Origin: a virus
Length of the DNA: 39,761 nt
IMG/VR virus record: IMGVR_UViG_3300020200_000064
Span: 1-39,761 of that record
Direction: 5' to 3' (one strand)
A model generated the notes under the pieces. The model made no database searches, had not been told where the DNA came from, and saw only the letters and a program-made list of their open reading frames with translations. Shown here piece after piece: positions 32,907 through 39,761 of the stretch; positions within the stretch are counted from its first letter, which is position 1, and every line of letters begins with the position of its first letter. The position numbers were made by a program, and so were the translations under genes.

Positions 32907-35900
32907 GTGAGCCTATCATATATTAAATTAGTTGGCCGAGATGCAAGCTTTCAATTATTACGAACCAATCCAAAACTAACTTCAAATATAAAATTAGTAG
33001 TTGATGGTTCTGATAATCTATATTTGAATGCAATTCCAGCCGATACTGAGCTTGCAAAAGATCAATATCAAAAGTATGCGATAGACATTACTAAGAGTCA
33101 CGAATTTAATGTCTTTAATTTTTATAATAAAGGAAAAACTCCTAGTAAAATTGCTTTTAAACTAGGCTCGGCTATTACACAAACAGTAACGGCTAGAGAC
33201 CTAAAGAATCAATTTGATTTTGATTTTTATACAAGTGGCGCAAAATACTTAAAGTCAAAACAGTATAATGAGAAATTTTCGTACTTTGCACCGCTATACT
33301 TAAATCGAATTATTCCAGATACCTTTGTAATTTTTAAAGTTAAGGGCCCAAGTAATGATTCAGCAGGCAAGCAAGTTGACGACCAATTAAGTCAAGAAAT
33401 AATTAGATTCTCAAGCCAAGGTACGCAATCTGCAAGTAATGAATATTCACAAAACCCAAGCGACTTACCTCTACGAAGAGAGTTCTTTAAGAAGTTCCAA
33501 TTAGTAAAAGCCTTTGACTTAAAACCTGAAACAAAGATCGGGCAATACTTAGAGAGAATCATTGAAAATCCAATGTTTCCCACTTCTCCTCTTGCTGTAA
33601 ACTTTAATCCAAAAGGGTTCTCATATTATAGAGGACTTTCAATTAAAACTGGTACTTATGTCGAGCTACCTGTTGATACAAATAGCGTACTAACTAGAGG
33701 TTTGCCGCTTTTAAAGAAAGAGCAGTTTATCAATAACGGCTTTCAAGATAATAGCATTCTGCATCCAAACATATTAAACCTAGAGTTTATATTCGATGAC
33801 GATACGGCAGAAGATTTTGAGTTCAACCGATATTTTGGAGTGTACTGTAATCGAATTGACTTAGCTGAATTTGAATTAGACCTTGATGCAGTATTTGATA
33901 ATCCAACCGATAACGACCAAGCGTTAACCGTTAAGTATACAAATGATGAGGACATTTTACTGCCAGTTACTAATTCAACTGGAGTTAAAGTTCGAGCAAA
34001 AAATGTATCGGCTAATGTAACTGATCTTAAAAACTCAATGGTAACAGACGATAACTTGTTTTTTACCTATGTTGAAACAAAATCAGGTATTCACCTAGTA
34101 AAAACATATAGTTGGAATCAACAGAACGAGTTTGCTGATTTTAGAATAGCGGACTCACGAGTTGATTTGGGAACATTCTTTGGCCCAGGTGCACTCTTTT
34201 CGCAAGAGCCAGCCATTTCTTCAAAATTGCCAAGTAGATCAACGCTTGCCGTTAAAGTATTAAGTACGCCGACCAACGCCTCATCATTTAAAGTATATCA
34301 TACAAACGGTACACATACTGATACTGTTGGTAAACACGATCCATTTACTTTTATCCTGTCTAGTAATGCAACAACTGGCAGTTTTGCATTTAATGGGCCA
34401 GGTAAATGGTCAGTCCAATATTTGGCAAACGGGCAAACGGTCATTTACATATCAGCCGACGGCGATAAACAAGATATTGCTACCGCAATCGCTGGAGCAA
34501 TTAATGATTTACAGCAATCTGATATTCAAGCGGCGGCGGTTGACGAATTTGCGTTCGTTCAAATAAAAGCATTTGGAGAATCTGTAGGCCAGCTCAAAGC
34601 GCAATCAAGTAATTCAGCGTTAAAGCTTATTGGCTCCCCGATAAACGGCTTGATTTATGCAGATGGCGGCACGTTAAATCCATACCCAGTTATAGATAAC
34701 AATCAGGTCAATGAAGACTCTTTACCGCTAATTAAAATCAACGAAAATAAAGAGCAGCTAATTGTTAAAACCAAAACAAATTGGTCAAGACTTTCTAGAA
34801 TCACTAGGTCGACCTCATTGATTTCACCGGTGCAGGCAGATGAGACACTAGCTCAAGGAAAGACTGATTTTTTGAGTAAAGCAACAATCCTATTAAAGGA
34901 TAATGAAGTTCCATATATTGCACACGGAAATATTGAAATTAGAAAGATTGCAAAAAATAAAGTCGGAATATTGTCGATATTTGATATAAAAGATTTCGAT
35001 TTTGGTATTACTAAAACTGATTATGCTAGATTCGATAAGATTGACCTGTTTAAGGATTTTTATGAACCAGCAAATGTGCCATCGCTTGACTTTAGAAAGT
35101 ATGTATATCGAGTGATCGGTAATGGTAAAATTGTTATAAATGAAATTATCTATAATTCCGGGCAATACGTTTGGCAAGATAAAAATGGACTACAGTCATA
35201 CCAATTAATTGAAGGAGATTGCGCAATAATCAAAACGTCTATATCGACAAACGCGTTTAATTCAATAGGAGCAGTTGATTCTGAGAATCAAAATGAAGCA
35301 GATCCGCTAGACCATCTAGACGTATCAACCGTTTCAGTCGATGACGATGAACTTAAGGCCTATACTGGCCAATTTTCGATACGTACTCCATTTGCAACAG
35401 AGCTAGACCAGTTAGATACTGCATACACTGAACTATCAGAATATCGAAATCGATATTTAACAGGAGCAGTTGATTCTGAGTATCTGGTATACAAAGAAGA
35501 ACAGAGCACAGAATTTGCGATAGACAATAAAATCACGCCATATATTGCAAAATGGGCATTAAAGGAGGCAATAGACAGTCGATCTAATCCATATAGACTA
35601 AACGCTGATTTAATATTCGGAAAAGATAATTTTGGACCTTCCCATACTGAAGTATTGCCAATTTCCGAAAAATTGACGCATGAGTGGTTTTATATTGTAT
35701 CGGATTTTGGATTTAACCGGGTTCCAGAAACAATGTATCAGAATCACAGTTATTTTGAAAAAGCGTTTAATCTTTCAAGATTTGTAACTGAGGCTGGATA
35801 TTTTGATGAATACTTTAATTATGTGCCGACCGTTAAAGAAAAGCAGATTGATAGAGTGCAGTTGCGGTACTCAGATCTATTTAAGGATCCATACACTAAT

Positions 35901-37982
35901 CAATATGAAACAGTGTTTAAAGGTGTTAAATACCGATTTTTTGAATTGGATCAAGCACTTCTTGCCCAAAATAATTCAACCAACTCTTCACTAAAAACAA
36001 ATACCGACCGGTTTAAAGACTATAGATTTAGCGCGTTATTAATACCAATTGAAGATCCATTTGCCGAGCCACAAACTCCAGCAAGATTTGAAATTGTTGA
36101 GAACACCGAGGCGAAAGCAATCGTTGTATTAATCTATGTAGCATTAGCCTCTGCCAAATCTCTAAATCCTGACGTTAGCTTGCGTAATGAGGACCATAAA
36201 CCTAAAGTATTTAATCAATCTGAGCTCCTATCGATTACTCCAACTGGAAATATTTCATTCACTAAACTGTATGGAGACTATCGAGTGCAATACAATGACG
36301 ACGGCGTCTCAAATATAACCCATTCTTTTCTCTATTATGCAAAGAATAAGAAATATAATTCTGGTCAAAATTCATATTCAACTACTCGACTTGCAAAAAA
36401 CGTTGACTTATCGGTTACCGGATTTCAATTTGATGCTGCCTCAAATACAAGTTCATCAGTCGGATTAACTATTCCTATCGGATTAGGATATGATACGCCA
36501 ATTGAGTCCCAAATATCAATTTTGCCAGGTCAATATTCGCCATTGGTAATGTTTAAGCCATTAGGCCAAAACTTTGAATCGCAGATCATATTCATTTCAA
36601 ATAGTGGAACTGACTCAGTATCGGTTGCGACTAATCCAATATTGTCAGTTTCACAAGACGTTGTGCAATATACAGATTCAGAGATGTATGCAATTGAGGT
36701 TTCAAAAAACACGGACACAGGTGCTCTCATTCAAACCGCATCACCATTACCAACAGGTTCGCAAGATCAATGGAGATCCTTGTATTACACATATCAAATT
36801 AATGGTGGTGAAAATTACTATGAAAAACTCTTCCAATATTTTTCATTTGCTAATTTTAAGTTCTTATTAGATTCTAAAGAATCTGTAATTACTTGGAAGT
36901 CATTTACTGGTGGAAACTTGGCAACAACTCAGCAATTTACAATTAGAGCGGTTGATCCGAACCCAATTCAAATATCAACGGCCCTAGTTAATCTTGAGCA
37001 AAAAGTGACCTCAAATAGCCGATCAGTAACTGGCGGTTATGCATATGATGAGACTGCAATTGTGCCATTTGAGATACATCGATATTCTGGCGAGTATGAT
37101 GTTGTATTTAAACCAGTTTCTGCGTTCTATCAAGATCTACAAGTCAATAACTTTACAATAAGCGGTGCAAACTGTGCACTTCACATTAGCGTACCAAATT
37201 TCTTTATGGTTCCAGAATTCTATCACGTAAAGTATTCAAAGTCACAATTATTAGATCTAGAAAATAGCAAGGAATATTCGCCAGTCTATCCATCAATTAG
37301 TGAAACGCCCATTGGCGTTGCTCCATATAATATTTTAAGTAGTAGCTGGGATAGAGATTATCATTTTGAATATATTGATAAATCAACATATTCTAAGATA
37401 TTTGGAACCAGAAGAATTACTGAAGACTATGCATTTGTTTCTAAGCTTATAAATGTACCGGAAACCCTACACCTTGATGAATTTTATATTTCACAAGTAA
37501 ATCAGGCACAGTTTAGATCGCCAGCCTTTTCAAATATGGTCGAGTATGCAGATTATGCAAAAAATATTCGATTTAAAATTGACTTCGCTAGAGCTGTTGC
37601 AGTTGGCTTTAAAAATAAAGGTCTGTATGCTGAATTTGCAAAGTTCTTCTCAGATCAAAATGGTGCAACCATTACTTCATCAATTCCATTGCTTGGTGAA
37701 TTAACGCTAGAGCAATACACTGAGGAATACGCTAAGGCCAATTTGCAAGCCTTGTATAAAGTAGACGAAGTTGAAATTTGGCAAAAGTTTGATAAAACTG
37801 TCCCAAATGGAACAGTTGTACTTGTTTCTAAGACGCTTGATCAATTCATTAACGAAGGATATACTCAAACCAAAAATGTTCGAATAAATAATCAAAATCC
37901 AACAATATTGGAAGGATTAATCGACAAACCAATTAATTCTGGACTGTATGTCGGATTTAGGATAAAAATCAAATTCATCTAA
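32907..37982 (+). CDS. Giant tail/baseplate structural protein, about 1691 residues, unknown
   Basis: The largest protein in the window and not recognised. It opens with SLSYIKLVGRDASFQLLRTNPKL followed by NIKLVVDGSDNLYLNAIP, then long alternating beta-rich segments with many Phe, Tyr, Asp and Asn and no signal peptide or membrane span. Two copies of a GAVDSE hexapeptide, encoded by an identical 19-base repeat, lie 65 codons apart (35267-35285 and 35462-35480). I place the start at GTG 32907; TTG 32904 just before it is also in frame. It follows the 1199-residue gene after 29 bases, and its stop overlaps the next start (TAATG). It is probably a baseplate or fibre-network protein by position and composition. 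Confidence 0.82.
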   Translation: MSLSYIKLVGRDASFQLLRTNPKLTSNIKLVVDGSDNLYLNAIPADTELAKDQYQKYAIDITKSHEFNVFNFYNKGKTPSKIAFKLGSAITQTVTARDLKNQFDFDFYTSGAKYLKSKQYNEKFSYFAPLYLNRIIPDTFVIFKVKGPSNDSAGKQVDDQLSQEIIRFSSQGTQSASNEYSQNPSDLPLRREFFKKFQLVKAFDLKPETKIGQYLERIIENPMFPTSPLAVNFNPKGFSYYRGLSIKTGTYVELPVDTNSVLTRGLPLLKKEQFINNGFQDNSILHPNILNLEFIFDDDTAEDFEFNRYFGVYCNRIDLAEFELDLDAVFDNPTDNDQALTVKYTNDEDILLPVTNSTGVKVRAKNVSANVTDLKNSMVTDDNLFFTYVETKSGIHLVKTYSWNQQNEFADFRIADSRVDLGTFFGPGALFSQEPAISSKLPSRSTLAVKVLSTPTNASSFKVYHTNGTHTDTVGKHDPFTFILSSNATTGSFAFNGPGKWSVQYLANGQTVIYISADGDKQDIATAIAGAINDLQQSDIQAAAVDEFAFVQIKAFGESVGQLKAQSSNSALKLIGSPINGLIYADGGTLNPYPVIDNNQVNEDSLPLIKINENKEQLIVKTKTNWSRLSRITRSTSLISPVQADETLAQGKTDFLSKATILLKDNEVPYIAHGNIEIRKIAKNKVGILSIFDIKDFDFGITKTDYARFDKIDLFKDFYEPANVPSLDFRKYVYRVIGNGKIVINEIIYNSGQYVWQDKNGLQSYQLIEGDCAIIKTSISTNAFNSIGAVDSENQNEADPLDHLDVSTVSVDDDELKAYTGQFSIRTPFATELDQLDTAYTELSEYRNRYLTGAVDSEYLVYKEEQSTEFAIDNKITPYIAKWALKEAIDSRSNPYRLNADLIFGKDNFGPSHTEVLPISEKLTHEWFYIVSDFGFNRVPETMYQNHSYFEKAFNLSRFVTEAGYFDEYFNYVPTVKEKQIDRVQLRYSDLFKDPYTNQYETVFKGVKYRFFELDQALLAQNNSTNSSLKTNTDRFKDYRFSALLIPIEDPFAEPQTPARFEIVENTEAKAIVVLIYVALASAKSLNPDVSLRNEDHKPKVFNQSELLSITPTGNISFTKLYGDYRVQYNDDGVSNITHSFLYYAKNKKYNSGQNSYSTTRLAKNVDLSVTGFQFDAASNTSSSVGLTIPIGLGYDTPIESQISILPGQYSPLVMFKPLGQNFESQIIFISNSGTDSVSVATNPILSVSQDVVQYTDSEMYAIEVSKNTDTGALIQTASPLPTGSQDQWRSLYYTYQINGGENYYEKLFQYFSFANFKFLLDSKESVITWKSFTGGNLATTQQFTIRAVDPNPIQISTALVNLEQKVTSNSRSVTGGYAYDETAIVPFEIHRYSGEYDVVFKPVSAFYQDLQVNNFTISGANCALHISVPNFFMVPEFYHVKYSKSQLLDLENSKEYSPVYPSISETPIGVAPYNILSSSWDRDYHFEYIDKSTYSKIFGTRRITEDYAFVSKLINVPETLHLDEFYISQVNQAQFRSPAFSNMVEYADYAKNIRFKIDFARAVAVGFKNKGLYAEFAKFFSDQNGATITSSIPLLGELTLEQYTEEYAKANLQALYKVDEVEIWQKFDKTVPNGTVVLVSKTLDQFINEGYTQTKNVRINNQNPTILEGLIDKPINSGLYVGFRIKIKFI
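35267..35480 (+). repeat. 19-base direct repeat inside the giant tail gene
   Basis: AGGAGCAGTTGATTCTGAG occurs at 35267-35285 and 35462-35480, in the same reading frame and 195 bases apart. Both copies encode GAVDSE. The flanking sequences differ. Confidence 0.7.
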
Positions 37983-39761
37983 TGTCAGTATCTGTTAATT
38001 TACAGGAAGTTTTCTCATCCGATAGTCAATCAAATTTGACCCAAAAGATCAACTTCAATTTTAATCAGCTCCTGACCTTGGGATTGGGCGAGCGAGGCCC
38101 AATTGGATTAGTCGGCCCACAGGGTCCAATTGGCCCAGTTGGCCTTGGAGGCCCAACTGGAGCTAGGGGCGCAAAGGTCTATGCAGTTCAAACCTTAGAT
38201 AGTCCAATAGTTACTCCAGCAATTGCTCCAAATTCAGCAGATGGAGATATTTTTATTAATACTAAAGAATTATATGTAAAAGGAGTAACCGTTAGCGGAA
38301 CTTGGGGAGAAGTTATAGATTTTCAATCATTAATTACCTCTCAATCTTTACAAGATACATTTAAAGTATTTCAATTAGGCGTTGGCGCTGGCTATTCAAC
38401 TTCAAAACATGCAAAGTTTTTAAGAACAAATGGAATCGACTCAGTAAATAGTGGACTTGCAGAATCTCACCCAATGTATCCCAGCGGACAAGCTACAAAT
38501 ACACAACTAATCTTATCAAATTTTGATGAATTAAAAACTTGGAGAATCCAAGCAGGTAGTCTAGTTGCTAATACGCCTGAGTCAGACGGTGTTTTTGAAT
38601 ACAATTCACTTGCAAAGATTTATGCATTCTTACCGTCAAGTCTTTCAAGCTGGAGACATCAATTAGAGATCGGTTCAGTCGATGATGTTGAAGTGACGGT
38701 CGGCACATCAACTCAGCAATACGTATTAACTCCGTCTGAGCAGAATTTAAAGATTCGTAAATATAGAGTAGAAGAAGCAACAGTCTCATCCGGCTTATTC
38801 GGCGGCTTGTACAATAGAGCGGAGTTTGACCTATCTGGTCCAACCACCAGCAACAATTCATTAAATGGAGAAATATTGTTCTCCGTCAACACGCGATCAA
38901 ATAATACCAACACCGGTATTCAAATGGGCTTAACTACTGCCCAAATCTTAGCAGACAGATTACCACTGCAAACACTAGCAACAGACGGCTTAATTATGTC
39001 AAAGGCTGGTACGCATCACTTTGCACTAGGTTTTGATAATACAACGGCATCTAAGATTAACTTAAAGACCTCTAGTAATTTAACTTCGCTTGCCTTAAAT
39101 CATGCGTCATTTAATTTTGCAAATGGCCAGTTAGCAATTACTCTAGATGATCCAGCTAAGGAAATTAGCTTGGGTACTGCAGTTAAGGTTAAAAATGATA
39201 GACTTTCTCAAGGTTTACCATTTCCAACGACAATGGTTCCAAGTTTAGACCCAAACACATTGGACGATTACGAGGAAGGAACTTGGGAGCCGACTGTTGA
39301 TTTTACCCAGCAACTGGTCTATGGCGTGGACAATGACGGTGGCGGAAATTGGAATACCGAAGCTGGAGTTGGTCGATATATTAAAATAGGTAAAGCGATC
39401 TATCTATACTTTTCAATTAACGTTAGATTCATCCTAGACCAAAACGTATCCATTTCATCCTCTGGTTTAAACCTTGGAATCCCCAACAGTGATGCATTTG
39501 CCACTGCTGGTTCAGAATACTATGGCCTTAGAATTGGTGGAATACCATTTGGTAGAACCGACCACGCTGGCGATTTTGTAATTAACATCAGTGCAGCTGC
39601 AGGAGTTAATGGCCTAAGAAAGGAAATGATTGCATATACCCCGCTCTTTGATTCTACTTCTCTGGTGCAAGTAGCGCCTATTGTCCCTGGCACTTCATTT
39701 GGCAAATACGTTTGCGTTTCAGCACAAGGCAGTTCTTTTGCGCCGCGAATCGAGTTAAAGG
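37982..39761 (+). CDS. Collagen-repeat tail fibre protein, partial (runs off window)
   Basis: An open frame begins at ATG 37982, overlapping the previous stop (TAATG), and has no stop before the window ends, giving at least 593 residues. The N-terminus (1-35, with LTQKINFNFNQLLTLG) is followed by ten Gly-X-Y triplets at 36-65 (GERGPIGLVGPQGPIGPVG and on), a short collagen-like triple helix. The remainder is beta-rich fibre sequence rich in Ser, Thr, Asn and Gly. Near 430-480 it has YEEGTWEPTVDF followed by GVGRYIKIGKAIYLYFSINV, the GTW.P...G.Y.kiG pattern found in many phage fibre receptor-binding ends. A host-recognition fibre is likely. The C-terminus and any chaperone or tip domain lie outside the window. 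Confidence 0.85.
   Translation, partial: MSVSVNLQEVFSSDSQSNLTQKINFNFNQLLTLGLGERGPIGLVGPQGPIGPVGLGGPTGARGAKVYAVQTLDSPIVTPAIAPNSADGDIFINTKELYVKGVTVSGTWGEVIDFQSLITSQSLQDTFKVFQLGVGAGYSTSKHAKFLRTNGIDSVNSGLAESHPMYPSGQATNTQLILSNFDELKTWRIQAGSLVANTPESDGVFEYNSLAKIYAFLPSSLSSWRHQLEIGSVDDVEVTVGTSTQQYVLTPSEQNLKIRKYRVEEATVSSGLFGGLYNRAEFDLSGPTTSNNSLNGEILFSVNTRSNNTNTGIQMGLTTAQILADRLPLQTLATDGLIMSKAGTHHFALGFDNTTASKINLKTSSNLTSLALNHASFNFANGQLAITLDDPAKEISLGTAVKVKNDRLSQGLPFPTTMVPSLDPNTLDDYEEGTWEPTVDFTQQLVYGVDNDGGGNWNTEAGVGRYIKIGKAIYLYFSINVRFILDQNVSISSSGLNLGIPNSDAFATAGSEYYGLRIGGIPFGRTDHAGDFVINISAAAGVNGLRKEMIAYTPLFDSTSLVQVAPIVPGTSFGKYVCVSAQGSSFAPRIELK

Noticed and set aside
1-39761. Alternative genetic code (TAG read as an amino acid, as in some giant Bacteroidota phages)
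   Set aside because: Real genes end normally at TAA, TGA and TAG (TAG ends the dUTPase gene), and no conserved domain is interrupted by TAG.
1-39761. tRNA genes, CRISPR arrays, insertion sequences, integrase or attachment sites
   Set aside because: No cloverleaf-like sequence in the short gaps, no regular repeat-spacer array, no transposase or integrase among the reading frames. The window looks like a lytic phage.

Overview
The window is part of the genome of a large, T4-related (distant, 'far-T4' type) contractile-tailed phage. The evidence is a tail sheath protein, a gp32-type single-strand DNA-binding protein, a T4 RNase H-type 5' nuclease, a gp55-type late sigma factor, class Ia ribonucleotide reductase, and a long run of very large baseplate and fibre proteins. 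A Bacteroidota host is likely but inferred. The signs are a histone H1-like (Hc1) protein of the kind common in that phylum, a PolB-like 3'-5' exonuclease typical of the phylum, low GC content, and AT-rich upstream regions with few recognisable Shine-Dalgarno sites. All three stop codons are used normally.

Layout. (1) 27-518, minus: a dimeric-type dUTPase. (2) 688-3924, plus: an oversized tail sheath gene, ending at a bidirectional hairpin. (3) 3986-21216, all minus: a nucleotide and DNA metabolism block. Read in its own direction it runs: 3'-5' exonuclease, GroEL, a 1362-residue protein of unknown function, an S1-domain RNA-binding protein, a 47-residue ORF, NrdB, NrdA, terminator, a 165-residue unknown, terminator, a 46-residue ORF, two unknowns, the H1-like protein, terminator, gp32, a 115-residue unknown, RNase H, GroES and a HAD phosphatase. 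(4) 21217-21584: the only sizeable gene-free stretch, lying between divergent blocks. (5) 21585 to the end, plus: a RuvC-like resolvase, the gp55-like sigma factor, then baseplate/tail proteins of 1101, 328, 729, 1199 and about 1691 residues, and a collagen-repeat fibre that runs off the window.

How the parts fit. The metabolism block would supply dNTPs (NrdA/NrdB, dUTPase, HAD phosphatase), replication and repair factors (gp32, RNase H, exonuclease, RuvC) and protein folding (GroEL/GroES). The gp55-like factor would drive the late structural genes. Consistent with this, an exact T4 late-promoter octamer (TATAAATA) lies before the 328-residue tail gene, and GATAAATA or GATAAAATA lies before several other genes.

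The most interesting signal is the spacing of those motifs. At four places the motif sits only 6-7 bases before an ATG, including the starts of small ORFs that are easy to miss. If transcription starts where it does at T4 late promoters, those mRNAs would be almost leaderless. The phage also encodes its own S1-domain protein, so phage control of translation initiation is worth testing.
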